From positions 62,001-126,000 of the forward strand of contig NZ_CACVAF010000001.1 of NCBI RefSeq assembly GCF_902726565.1: a stretch of DNA of 64,000 bases, in the 5' to 3' direction. Of this stretch, positions 7,194-15,624 are shown piece after piece; the first letter of the stretch is position 1, and each line of letters opens with the position of its first letter. The notes beneath the pieces were generated by a model, which saw only the letters and a list, made by a program, of their open reading frames with translations, had not been told where the DNA came from and searched no databases. The translations under genes were made by a program, and so were the position numbers. This stretch comes from Yersinia vastinensis (lineage in GTDB: Bacteria; Pseudomonadota; Gammaproteobacteria; Enterobacterales; Enterobacteriaceae).

Positions 7194-8558
7194 ATGACAC
7201 GCAGCAAAGAACAGCTCTGGTCTGAACGTCAGGGGAACAATACCCGTAGGCCAGATGAAATAAGGTCGGAATACGAACGTGATCTTTCCCGACTAATCCA
7301 CTCTTCCGCCTTCAGGCGATTACAGTCGAAGACACAGGTGCTGGGGCTGGGCGAGAGCGACTTCTACCGCACACGGCTGACTCACTCTATGGAGGTAGCG
7401 CAGATTGGCAGCGGCATCCTGTCTCAGCTGAATATACGCTATCCCGTTGGGGTAGCGACTGAGGCGGAATTCCTGCCTCACCCAAGCCTTATGCAGGCTA
7501 TCTGCCTTGCCCACGATATCGGCCATCCCCCCTTCGGTCATGGTGGTGAAGTTGCGCTTAACTACTGCATGAGAGCCTATGGAGGCTTTGAGGGTAACGG
7601 ACAGACGCTGCGTATACTCACCCAATTGGATAAGTACACCGAGTCCAACGGGCTGGATCCGACGCGCAGGCTTATTCTAGGCGTGCTGAAATACCCGGCA
7701 AGCTACTCTGAGGTAGTCAACGAGAGCGCTTACGGCCAGCTACAGTCAGGAAGCCGTGAATGGCTGTTTAAATCCTCCGGCTTTAAGCCCCCGAAATGCT
7801 ATCTGGACTCCGAAGCGGATACTGTCAGCTTCGCACTCCAACCTTTTGATCATGATGATGCGCTGTTATTCAGATCCGGAAGAAAGACCACCGAGCCGGT
7901 TGAGCACAGGAAAACGAAATATAAAGCGCTGGACACAACGATTATGGACTTAGCGGATGAGATATCCTACTCACTCCATGATCTTGAGGACGCGATCTCA
8001 CTGAGAATGATCGACAAAAGCATGTGGATGGACTACTTCAGTGACAAGTCGCATCTGTTTGAAGCATGTCAACGTAGCTCGTTTGACCTGACCGCTGAAG
8101 ACGTAGCCGATAAGCTGTTCGGCAGAAGCTACCTTCGCAAGGAATGCATCGGAACGCTGGTTCATCTGATGATCACAAGTGTCACGCTTCAGGTGCAGCA
8201 TCCTGATTTCAAGTGCGGAATGCTTCGCTATAAAGTGGCACTACCTGCTGAAGTCGAAGCCTTACGTGAGGCCATTTTCAGTCTGGTTGAGGACAAGGTT
8301 ATCCGGCACGAAAACGTTCAGCTACTGGAGTTCAAAGGCCAGAAGTTGATTGTAGAGCTGTTCAATGTGCTGGCAAGCGACCCCACACGTTTTCTCCCGG
8401 CAGAGACGTGCAAGAAGTATAGAGAAGCTGAAAAAGCTGACGATAAAAAAATGCGGGTCATTAGCGACTATGTTTCAGGTATGACGGACGAGTACGCGAC
8501 CCGGATGTATGAGAAAATCTTTGTTCCGCGCAAAGGATCAATCTTTGACAGACTCTGA
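7194..8558 (+). CDS. dGTPase-like HD-domain dNTP triphosphohydrolase
   Basis: The 454-residue protein resembles deoxyguanosinetriphosphate triphosphohydrolase: SAFRRLQSKTQVLGL near the N-terminus, the metal-binding HD site with His64 (RLTHSMEVAQ), His107-Asp108 (CLAHDIGHPPFGHGGE), and a later DLADEISYSLHDLEDAI helix carrying the final metal-binding Asp. These enzymes hydrolyse dGTP or other dNTPs to nucleoside and triphosphate. Some members are known phage-defence proteins that drain dNTPs. The start follows CAGGAG with good spacing. Housekeeping dgt in enterobacteria is slightly longer and lies elsewhere, so this looks like a second, accessory copy. The deoxyguanosine it could release would suit the nearby deoxyribosyltransferase domain. 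Confidence 0.85.
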   Translation: MTRSKEQLWSERQGNNTRRPDEIRSEYERDLSRLIHSSAFRRLQSKTQVLGLGESDFYRTRLTHSMEVAQIGSGILSQLNIRYPVGVATEAEFLPHPSLMQAICLAHDIGHPPFGHGGEVALNYCMRAYGGFEGNGQTLRILTQLDKYTESNGLDPTRRLILGVLKYPASYSEVVNESAYGQLQSGSREWLFKSSGFKPPKCYLDSEADTVSFALQPFDHDDALLFRSGRKTTEPVEHRKTKYKALDTTIMDLADEISYSLHDLEDAISLRMIDKSMWMDYFSDKSHLFEACQRSSFDLTAEDVADKLFGRSYLRKECIGTLVHLMITSVTLQVQHPDFKCGMLRYKVALPAEVEALREAIFSLVEDKVIRHENVQLLEFKGQKLIVELFNVLASDPTRFLPAETCKKYREAEKADDKKMRVISDYVSGMTDEYATRMYEKIFVPRKGSIFDRL

Positions 8559-8761
8559 TGTTCCCCCTGCACATGGCAAAACCGTGAGCATGATGAATTA
8601 GAAGTTGGCACTGGCCCTGTTTTCAGGGGGGCTCAATCCTTATCAGTATTGTCGGGTTCTATGGCTTTTTTTGGGATAGCATAAGCTCTATTGCTAACTC
8701 AGCATACTGCGCGTCACTGGGCCAGAAAGTCACGGTTACTGAATAAGTGTCAGTTACAAAA

Positions 8762-8785
8762 AAAGCGGGGGTAGCACCCCGCTTT
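8762..8785. terminator. Bidirectional terminator after the dGTPase gene
   Basis: AAAGCGGGG (8762-8770) pairs with CCCCGCTTT (8777-8785). The minus-strand copy is followed by a run of seven or more T, and the plus-strand copy by GGTATTTTT. No gene was found in 8559-9208 other than this hairpin and the inverted repeat at 8949-9047. Confidence 0.7.
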
Positions 8786-8948
8786 GGTATTTTTGGTAAG
8801 TAGCAACCCGGAGGCGGGAAGCTTTGCTTATCCTAACCTCAACTGCGCTACGTATACAAATTTTTGAGCCTTTCTGTAAGTTTGTGTAAATTTTCATTTG
8901 TTAAATGGTGATCGAACAGGATGCAAGCCACTCCATTAAAAATCATTT

Positions 8949-9047
8949 TCCCACTACAGCACATCTGACTTTTTTCATCTTTTTTAACTTAAAATCATTT
9001 CTAATCAATTAGATACTATTTGATGCGGACGATGTGCTGTAGCGGGA
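8949..9047. repeat. 17-bp imperfect inverted repeat flanking 65 bp
   Basis: TCCCACTACAGCACATC (8949-8965) and the reverse complement of 9031-9047 differ at one position only. The AT-rich 65-nt middle codes for nothing. The layout fits a small non-autonomous element, a recombination site, or a long-range operator upstream of the antitoxin-like gene. Confidence 0.5.
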
Positions 9048-9208
9048 TGTATCAATTATCTATTAATAAAAGATAGTTGAATTATTTTTACTAATACTGA
9101 TTAGTGCAATGATACTTACTAAATGGTTTGAAATAATGTAATGTAAGCTGTTGATATATAATCATAGTTATAGAAATGATGTATGATGGTACTAGCGGGG
9201 GAGCTCTA

Positions 9209-9454
9209 ATGATCCAGATAATTATTGAGAAATGCGGAGATAGCCCGGTATTCAAAATACCAGAAGCAATTATGGAAAAAGTTGGCTTCAGTATCGGCGA
9301 TGCTATTGATATTGAAGTCAAAAATGGCTGTATCATTATTGGCCCAGCGGAACTGGTTAAATATTCCCTTGAAAATCTTATTGAGGGCATTTCTGAGGTT
9401 AATCTTCACAACAGAGTTGACTTCAGGCTGCCAATAGGCAAAGAGTTGCTCTGA
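9209..9454 (+). CDS. Orphan MazE-like (AbrB/SpoVT) antitoxin
   Basis: This 81-residue protein is close in size and layout to MazE/ChpAI (82 residues). The N-terminal swapped-hairpin DNA-binding half reads IIIEKCGDSPVFKIPEAIMEKVGFSIGD and IIIGP; the C-terminal half, which in MazE wraps the toxin, keeps LENLIEGISEVNLHNRVDF. The start is ATG 9209 after GGGGGAG; an earlier in-frame ATG at 9176 lacks such a site. No MazF-like toxin gene follows, so it is an orphan antitoxin or a stand-alone regulator. A broken relative lies at 995-1242, on the other side of the nucleobase cluster. Confidence 0.8.
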   Translation: MIQIIIEKCGDSPVFKIPEAIMEKVGFSIGDAIDIEVKNGCIIIGPAELVKYSLENLIEGISEVNLHNRVDFRLPIGKELL

Positions 9455-9691
9455 TTCTCTTTTAGACTAATTCCAGAAAATTGGAATGATTGCGGTGAGC
9501 AACAACCAAGAGCGGAAAGTAAAGTTTTTAGTCGTAATAAAGGCTATTTTTTACTATAAACTTCACATAGTTAATAAATTATCATATAACAATATGAAAT
9601 TATTATATTTTTTGTTTTGTTTTCCACTATCAGGTAATTAGAACCGTTCTGATTCTGGGATTCGCTAAGTACGAATAGTGCTAAAAATAAT

Positions 9692-9714
9692 ACCCTGTCT
9701 CGGCAGGGTTTTTT
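9692..9714 (+). terminator. Intrinsic terminator
   Basis: ACCCTG-TCTCGG-CAGGGT is followed by TTTTTTATT, a typical Rho-independent terminator. It separates the accessory block from the glutathione transferase gene. No other feature was found in 9455-9866. Confidence 0.75.
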
Positions 9715-9866
9715 ATTACCTTTTTACGTCAATTCTGTGGTTTGTTGCTCTGCCTCTCTAATATCGATGCTTGGCTTCTCGGAAACTGCATCCACTATGC
9801 CGTAAACCAAAATATCCTTTTATCACTATAATCAATACTCTGATATTCATCATATGGAGTTCGATC

Positions 9867-10535
9867 ATGGTCATTGTTCACCATCTGAATAATTCACGTT
9901 CACAGCGTATCTTGTGGATGTTGGAAGAGTTGCAAGTTCCCTATGAGTTGAAGTGCTATCAGCGTGATCCCGGCAGTTTGTTGGCACCACCAGAATTGAA
10001 AAAAATCCATCCGTTGGGGAAGTCACCAGTGATAACTGATGGTGATCTGACGTTGGCTGAATCAGGTGCCATCATTGAGTATTTGCAAGAAACCTATGAT
10101 GCTCAAGGGCAGTTCAAGCCTACTGGCCATTATGATCGCCAGCAATTTCGTTACTGGATGCATTATGCGGAAGGCTCATTGATGCCACTGCTGGTGATGA
10201 AGCTTATCTTCAGCCGATTGGGTGGGCCGCCAGTGCCGTGGATTATCCGCCCAGTAGCGAAAGCCTTGGGGGATGGAGTGCAGAAAAATTATCTAAATAA
10301 GCAAATTGCCACGCACCGTGATTATCTCGAGCAGCATTTAATGCAAAACCTGTGGTTTGCGGGCCGGGATTTCAGTGCCGCCGATATCCAGATGAGCTTT
10401 CCTATCGAAGCAATAAACACCCGTGGTGGCCTTGACGGGTTCCCGAAACTGAAAGACTTCTTAGTCCGCATTCATCAGCGCCCGGCCTATCAACAAGCGA
10501 TTGCAAAGGGCGGTGCCTTCACATTAGAAAAATGA
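9867..10535 (+). CDS. Glutathione S-transferase family protein
   Basis: The 222-residue protein has a thioredoxin-like N-terminal domain (VHHLNNSRSQRILWMLEELQVPYELK, residues 4-29) with the glutathione-binding PLGKSPVI and E-S-G motif (LAESGAIIEYL), then an all-helical C-terminal domain (LWFAGRDFSAADIQMSF). Its role is probably conjugation of, or protection by, glutathione in the cytoplasm. The start is ATG 9867 after GGAG; the frame is open further upstream from 9771 but lacks a ribosome site and reads like non-coding DNA. It is the first gene that looks like ordinary chromosome after the accessory block. The substrate is not known. Confidence 0.85.
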   Translation: MVIVHHLNNSRSQRILWMLEELQVPYELKCYQRDPGSLLAPPELKKIHPLGKSPVITDGDLTLAESGAIIEYLQETYDAQGQFKPTGHYDRQQFRYWMHYAEGSLMPLLVMKLIFSRLGGPPVPWIIRPVAKALGDGVQKNYLNKQIATHRDYLEQHLMQNLWFAGRDFSAADIQMSFPIEAINTRGGLDGFPKLKDFLVRIHQRPAYQQAIAKGGAFTLEK

Positions 10536-10681
10536 TTATCGGGGTTTAGATATCTCAGATAAACGAGTGTGAGGCCGCTCACACTTTCGTTTCCCTCTAC
10601 AATTGATGCTTCCGGACAAATTAATGTAAGAAAATGCATGAAATGTCGCTTTCTGATGTTGATTAGTCGCTGCAAATAGCT

Positions 10682-10764
10682 AGATAATCGTTTGCCTTAA
10701 ATGACATCTGCCCTAAACTTCGATTTTTTTTCAGTCATACGCACTTCCAGCTAATCGTTTGCTA
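10682..10764 (+). promoter_or_regulatory. Two PurR-like half-site boxes upstream of ghxP
   Basis: AGATAATCGTTTGCCT (10682-10697) and AGCTAATCGTTTGCTA (10749-10764) both contain the right half (CGTTTGC) of the PurR operator. Finding two such boxes before a purine permease suggests purine-responsive repression. The left halves match poorly. No gene was found in 10536-10887. Confidence 0.4.
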
Positions 10765-10887
10765 TTTTCTCCGTGACTTCGGTGTTGGAGGAGTTGACGA
10801 GTTAATCGGCAGAGACGGAAACGATTACGTATGAAAGGGCGTGTGACTTGCTGACTACATTTAAAATGACACACAGGGGACATCACC

Positions 10888-12255
10888 ATGTCTAGCACCA
10901 ATCCTCAAGCGAACTCGGCGGCAAAGCCAAAAGGTTCGCTTGATGCATTTTTTAAGCTTAGTGAACGTGGCAGTAATGTACGCCAAGAAGTGCTGGCCGG
11001 TCTGACGACCTTTTTGGCCATGGTCTACTCGGTCATTGTTGTGCCTAGCATGCTGGGTAAAGCGGGCTTCCCGCCAACAGCCGTATTTGTTGCGACCTGT
11101 TTGGTTGCAGGTTTAGGCTCTTTGTTGATGGGGTTGTGGGCGAATTTGCCAATGGCGATTGGTTGCGCCATCTCTCTGACTGCGTTTACCGCATTCAGTC
11201 TGGTGTTGGGCCAACAGATTAGCATTCCTGTGGCGTTGGGCGCGGTATTCCTGATGGGGGTGCTGTTCACCATTATTTCTGTCACCGGCATCCGTTCATG
11301 GATATTGCGTAACTTGCCAATGGGCGTGGCACACGGCACCGGCATTGGTATCGGCCTGTTCCTGCTGCTGATTGCGGCAAATGGTGTCGGTCTGGTTATC
11401 AAGAACCCCATCGAGGGTTTGCCAGTAGCGCTGGGCGCATTCACCTCTTTCCCGGTAATGATGACATTATTGGGTCTGGCGGTGATTTTCGGTTTGGAAA
11501 AACTGCGTGTTCCGGGTGGGATTCTGTTGGTGATTATCGCCATCTCGGTTATTGGCCTGATTTTTGACCCAAGTGTGACGTACCAAGGGCTGTTCGCGAT
11601 GCCAAGTCTGGCAGATGCTAATGGTAACTCATTGATTTTCAGCCTTGATATCATGGGCGCATTAAAACCTGTGGTGTTGCCAAGTGTGTTGGCTTTGGTG
11701 ATGACTGCCGTCTTTGATGCTACCGGCACCATCCGTGCGGTAGCAGGGCAGGCAAACTTGCTGGATAAAGATGGCCAGATTATCAATGGTGGCAAAGCCC
11801 TGACCTCTGACTCCGTCAGCAGCATTTTTGCTGGTTTGGTGGGCGCGGCTCCTGCGGCTGTCTATATTGAATCTGCTGCCGGTACAGCGGCAGGCGGCAA
11901 AACCGGCCTGACGGCTACCGTCGTCGGTATCCTGTTCTTGCTGATTTTGTTCCTCTCTCCGCTTTCCTACTTGGTTCCGGCTTATGCAACGGCTCCGGCT
12001 CTGATGTATGTCGGCTTGCTGATGCTGAGTAACGTATCCAAACTGGATTTTGACGATTTCGTTGATGCGATGTCGGGTTTGCTTTGCGCCGTATTTATCG
12101 TGCTGACCTGCAATATCGTCACCGGTATTATGTTGGGCTTTAGCTCACTGGTGATTGGCCGTATTTGTTCCGGCGAATGGCGTAAATTAAATCTTGGCAC
12201 GGTGATTATTGCCGTGGCGCTGGTGGCATTCTATGCCGGCGGTTGGGCGATTTAA
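10888..12255 (+). CDS. ghxP: Guanine/hypoxanthine permease GhxP
   Basis: This 455-residue inner-membrane protein of the NCS2/AzgA-type purine permease family closely matches E. coli GhxP (YjcD) along its whole length. Shared segments include [22 protein letters not shown] near the N-terminus, [20 protein letters not shown] in the middle and [17 protein letters not shown] at the end. It imports guanine and hypoxanthine with protons through about 12 to 14 membrane segments. It is followed by a GGGGG/CCCCC hairpin (12263-12287) and then yjcE, the same order as in E. coli. The start follows AGGGGA. PurR-like boxes lie upstream. Confidence 0.93.
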   Translation: MSSTNPQANSAAKPKGSLDAFFKLSERGSNVRQEVLAGLTTFLAMVYSVIVVPSMLGKAGFPPTAVFVATCLVAGLGSLLMGLWANLPMAIGCAISLTAFTAFSLVLGQQISIPVALGAVFLMGVLFTIISVTGIRSWILRNLPMGVAHGTGIGIGLFLLLIAANGVGLVIKNPIEGLPVALGAFTSFPVMMTLLGLAVIFGLEKLRVPGGILLVIIAISVIGLIFDPSVTYQGLFAMPSLADANGNSLIFSLDIMGALKPVVLPSVLALVMTAVFDATGTIRAVAGQANLLDKDGQIINGGKALTSDSVSSIFAGLVGAAPAAVYIESAAGTAAGGKTGLTATVVGILFLLILFLSPLSYLVPAYATAPALMYVGLLMLSNVSKLDFDDFVDAMSGLLCAVFIVLTCNIVTGIMLGFSSLVIGRICSGEWRKLNLGTVIIAVALVAFYAGGWAI

Positions 12256-12262
12256 TCTCAAT

Positions 12263-12287
12263 AATAGGGGGTATTCTGCCCCCTATT
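12263..12287 (+). terminator. Hairpin after ghxP
   Basis: AATAGGGGG (12263-12271) pairs with CCCCCTATT (12279-12287) just after the ghxP stop. The T-run is weak, so it may only partly stop transcription or may protect the mRNA end. Confidence 0.55.
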
Positions 12288-12471
12288 CTGTCCTTAATCT
12301 TGCCACTTTTTATATATCCCTACTTTCTTTGTATTTTCCTGCTTTCAGTAACAGGTTTTTCCCCGTTTTATAAAAAAGTGATCTACTATCAAAAGCTGTG
12401 AACCCGCCCAGCATAGGGGCGAGTGCGGTCAGGTCTTATGTTGTGTACGTCGTGTTGAGTCTAAGGAAAGC

Positions 12472-14121
12472 ATGGAAATCTTTTTTACAATCCTCATTCT
12501 GATTCTGGTGGTATCGCTTTCTGGCGTCGTCACGAGAATGTTACCGTTTCAAGTTCCTCTCCCTTTAATGCAGATTGTCTGTGGTGCCTTGCTGGCTTGG
12601 CCTCACTTTGGTTTGCATGTCGATTTTGACCCGGAATTATTCTTAGTGCTGTTTATCCCTCCACTGCTCTTTGCCGATGGCTGGAAAACACCGACACGGG
12701 AATTTATCCACCATGGGCGGGAAATATTTGGTTTGGCCTTAGCCTTGGTGCTGGTCACTGTGGTGGGCATCGGTTACCTCATTTATTGGATGGTACCGGG
12801 TATTCCGCTGGTCGCTGCTTTTGCACTGGCGGCGGTATTATCGCCAACCGATGCCGTGGCGTTGTCCGGTATCGTAGGGAAAGGGCGAATACCTAAATCG
12901 ATTATGGGTGTGTTGGAAGGGGAGGCATTGATGAATGATGCCTCTGGTCTGGTTGCGCTGAAATTCGCTATTGCGGTGGCAATGGGCACTATGGTGTTCA
13001 CGGTTTCTGGTGCCACGTTGGAATTCCTGAAAGTGGCGATTGGCGGTTTGCTGGCCGGTGTGGCTGTCACGTGGTCATACAGTAAATCACTGCGCCTAAT
13101 GAGCCGATGGAGCGGTGATGACCCGGCGACACAAATCGTCTTGCTGCTACTGTTACCGTTCGCCTCTTATCTGATTGCTGAACATATTGGTGTTTCCGGT
13201 ATTTTAGCCGCAGTGGCCGCGGGGATGACCATCAGCCAATCGGGGGTTATTCGTAATGCTCCTCTGACCATGCGGTTGCGCGCCGATAGCGTGTGGTCGA
13301 TGTTGGAGTTCGTATTTAACGGCATGGTGTTTATCCTGCTGGGCCTGCAATTGCCGGGCATTCTAGAAACGTCGATCGTGCAGGCTGAACTGGATCCAAC
13401 CATTCAAACTTGGAACCTGTTTGCTGATGTTGCCATCATTTATGGCGCACTGTTGGTACTGCGTTTTGGTTGGCTATGGTCGATGAAAAAAATCAGTAAA
13501 CGCTTGCTGAGTAAGCGCCCACTGGAGTTTAGTAATTACACCACACGCGAGCTGTGGGTGGCTTCATTTGCGGGGGTGCGTGGGGCGATTACCTTGGCTG
13601 GTGTGTTGTCTATTCCGTTATTCCTCAGTGATGGTTCAGCTTTCCCATCTCGCTATCAATTGGTGTTTATCGCCACTGGCGTGATTTTGTTGTCGGTCAT
13701 TGTCGGGGTGATTGCATTGCCACCGTTGCTACGCGGTGTGGTTGTGGCAGATAAAAGCGCCAGCCGTGAAGAGGTTCGTTTGGCACGTGCTGCGGCAGCG
13801 GAAGTGGCGATTGTCAGTTTGAACAAGATGGAAGAGCGACTGGCTGCCAGCAGTGAAGAGAATATTGACCCAGAATTACTCAAAGAGGTTAGCTCGCGTG
13901 TCATTGGTACGCTGCGACGGCGTACCGGCAGTAAAGATGAAATCGAGAACACATTATTGATTGAAAATCTGGAGCGACGTTTTCGCTTAACGGCACTGCG
14001 GGCCGAGCGTGGTGAGCTGTATCACCTGCGCGCGACACAAAAAATCAGTAACGAAACCCTGCAAAAACTGCTGCATGATTTGGATTTACTGGAAGCACTA
14101 TTGATAGAAAAAGAAGGTTAA
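12472..14121 (+). CDS. yjcE: Na+/H+ antiporter family protein YjcE
   Basis: This 549-residue CPA1-family cation/proton antiporter has about 12 membrane segments in residues 1-420 and a charged cytoplasmic C-terminal region (420-549) with long helices. Visible family marks are LFIPPLLFADGW, LAAVLSPTDAVALSGIVGKG and EGEALMNDASGLVALKF, where the acidic residues of the transport site lie, and SFAGVRGAITLAGVLSIP. It exchanges Na+ (perhaps K+) for protons across the inner membrane. It lies directly after ghxP, as in E. coli, and is followed by a convergent LysR gene with a shared hairpin. Confidence 0.9.
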   Translation: MEIFFTILILILVVSLSGVVTRMLPFQVPLPLMQIVCGALLAWPHFGLHVDFDPELFLVLFIPPLLFADGWKTPTREFIHHGREIFGLALALVLVTVVGIGYLIYWMVPGIPLVAAFALAAVLSPTDAVALSGIVGKGRIPKSIMGVLEGEALMNDASGLVALKFAIAVAMGTMVFTVSGATLEFLKVAIGGLLAGVAVTWSYSKSLRLMSRWSGDDPATQIVLLLLLPFASYLIAEHIGVSGILAAVAAGMTISQSGVIRNAPLTMRLRADSVWSMLEFVFNGMVFILLGLQLPGILETSIVQAELDPTIQTWNLFADVAIIYGALLVLRFGWLWSMKKISKRLLSKRPLEFSNYTTRELWVASFAGVRGAITLAGVLSIPLFLSDGSAFPSRYQLVFIATGVILLSVIVGVIALPPLLRGVVVADKSASREEVRLARAAAAEVAIVSLNKMEERLAASSEENIDPELLKEVSSRVIGTLRRRTGSKDEIENTLLIENLERRFRLTALRAERGELYHLRATQKISNETLQKLLHDLDLLEALLIEKEG

Positions 14122-14131
14122 TTCTCCTCAT

Positions 14132-14157
14132 CCGGCTGCTGCCCAGTGGCCGGTTTT
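14132..14157 (+). terminator. Terminator between yjcE and cidR
   Basis: CCGGC (14132-14136) pairs with GCCGG (14149-14153), followed by TTTT. It sits in the 44-nt gap between two convergent genes. Confidence 0.55.
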
Positions 14158-14165
14158 ATCTCCAC

Positions 14166-15056
14166 TCACGATCCATTAGGCCAGAATTCACGGCAGCGGG
14201 TAATCCACGCCTGTGCACTGTGAGAAAGGTAACTTCCCTGACGCCAAATTAGCCCCAACTGCCACGGCATTAATGGTTCCAATGGTAGCCATAGCAGGGC
14301 ATTTTTATCCAGCCGTTGGCAGATAGGTTCCGGCAAAATAGCGATGCCAATATTGGCTTGCACCATGGCGGCGAGAAAATCCCACTGTCCGCTGCGAACG
14401 GCGATTTGTGGTGTAAAACCACCCGCCGTAAAAGCGTCCATTAACTGACGATACAGAGCAAAATCTTCGTTATAAATCAAGATAGGTTGGTCAGCTAATT
14501 CAGGAATACTGATGGTTGTGCGGTTAAGCCAAAATGCGGTACGTGGCACCACGACACACAACGGATGGCTAAACAGCGGCAATGACGTTAAGGGTAAATC
14601 AGCATCGGCGGGGAGAGCGGTTAATGCTAAATCCAATTCACCGGACAGCACCGCCTGTTGCACGGTTAAACCGCCAAACTCGGCAATTTGTAACTCTACT
14701 CCAGGGTAACTGCGGCGGAATTCGCTGATAAGGACCGCCATTTGTGTACCCACCATAGGTGGAATGCCGAGTCGCAACATCCCTTTCTTCAACGAGCTAA
14801 TATCTTTTAGCTCTGCTTCCAACTGCTGAAATTGGTCGAGGATCGCCAACCCGCGCTGATAGACGACTTGGCCATTATCGGTCAAATGTAAGCGGCGACC
14901 CTCGCGGGTCAGCAGGCTGCATTCCAACTCATTTTCCAAATTACGCAGCATTTTGCTGATGGTCGGCTGAGTAACAAACAGTTTCTCTGCCGCCCGAGTG
15001 AAACTTTGCTGGCGCACTACCTCGACGAAATAACGTAGTGTCCTAATATCCATCAT
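14166..15056 (-). CDS. cidR: LysR-type regulator of the cidAB-like operon
   Basis: This 296-residue LysR-family protein (295 if the second ATG is used) has a winged helix-turn-helix at residues 1-60 (LRYFVEVVRQQSFTRAAEKLFVTQPTISKMLRNLE) and a ligand-binding domain beyond residue 90. It is read divergently from the cidA/lrgA-like gene across a 142-nt gap, the classic arrangement for a regulator of its neighbour. CidR-type proteins respond to overflow metabolism such as acetate in Gram-positives; whether that holds here is unknown. An AGGA ribosome site precedes the paired ATG codons. Confidence 0.8.
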   Translation of the reverse strand: MMDIRTLRYFVEVVRQQSFTRAAEKLFVTQPTISKMLRNLENELECSLLTREGRRLHLTDNGQVVYQRGLAILDQFQQLEAELKDISSLKKGMLRLGIPPMVGTQMAVLISEFRRSYPGVELQIAEFGGLTVQQAVLSGELDLALTALPADADLPLTSLPLFSHPLCVVVPRTAFWLNRTTISIPELADQPILIYNEDFALYRQLMDAFTAGGFTPQIAVRSGQWDFLAAMVQANIGIAILPEPICQRLDKNALLWLPLEPLMPWQLGLIWRQGSYLSHSAQAWITRCREFWPNGS

Positions 15057-15198
15057 TTTTTCCTGTCAGTGAGTGACGTCAGCGGGGAGACATCAAACTA
15101 TGCCATTTAGGCATGATTGTGATGATTTTAATTCATTTTTTGCAAGGTTGCTCGCGGCCTATACTGAGCACTGACAAAATTTCCCTCCGAGGTTCCTC

Positions 15199-15624
15199 AT
15201 GTTGTTGGCGTTACGTAGTTTCGCGCCGTCAGTTCTCACTCGCCTACAGGTGCCGGTTCAGGTGGCGCTGTATGCTGGGTTATTTATCATTGCTGATCAG
15301 TTGGTTAGTGTTTTCCATCTTCCCTTGCCCGCCAATATCGTCGGTATGTTATTGCTGTTAGCCATGATTATGTTGCGTATTTTGCCTGTGCGTTGGGTGC
15401 AGGCCGGGTCGCGTTGGTTATTGGCTGAGATGCTACTGTTTTTTGTGCCCGCAGTGGTGGCAGTGGTGAATTATGCTCAATTAATCATGGTAGATGGTTG
15501 GAAGATTTTCGCCGTCATTGCTGTGAGTACGACGCTGACACTCGCGGCAACTGGCTTGGTAGTTGACCGGGTTTACCGTTTTGAGGTGTGGCTACAACGC
15601 CGCAAATCCAATCATCATGAATGA
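15199..15624 (+). CDS. CidA/LrgA-family holin-like membrane protein
   Basis: This 141-residue protein has four predicted membrane helices and family marks LPLPANIVGMLLLLAMI (about residues 40-56) and WLLAEMLLFFVPAVVAVVNY (70-89). CidA/LrgA proteins form holin-like oligomers that influence murein hydrolase activity, cell lysis or small-molecule export. The start follows CCGAGG. It overlaps the LrgB-like gene by 8 nt, making a two-gene operon controlled by the divergent LysR gene. Sequence alone does not tell CidA from LrgA. Confidence 0.85.
   Translation: MLLALRSFAPSVLTRLQVPVQVALYAGLFIIADQLVSVFHLPLPANIVGMLLLLAMIMLRILPVRWVQAGSRWLLAEMLLFFVPAVVAVVNYAQLIMVDGWKIFAVIAVSTTLTLAATGLVVDRVYRFEVWLQRRKSNHHE

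Noticed and set aside
8786..8850. Possible tRNA or attachment site after the terminator
   Set aside because: I could not draw a cloverleaf or find a duplicated end on the other side of the island.
9455..9700. A MazF toxin gene after the MazE-like gene
   Set aside because: No open frame of suitable length or motif follows on either strand.
11025..11825. Open frame of 266 codons opposite ghxP
   Set aside because: It is an antisense shadow of a conserved permease gene, rich in Pro, Asn and Arg, with no start signal.
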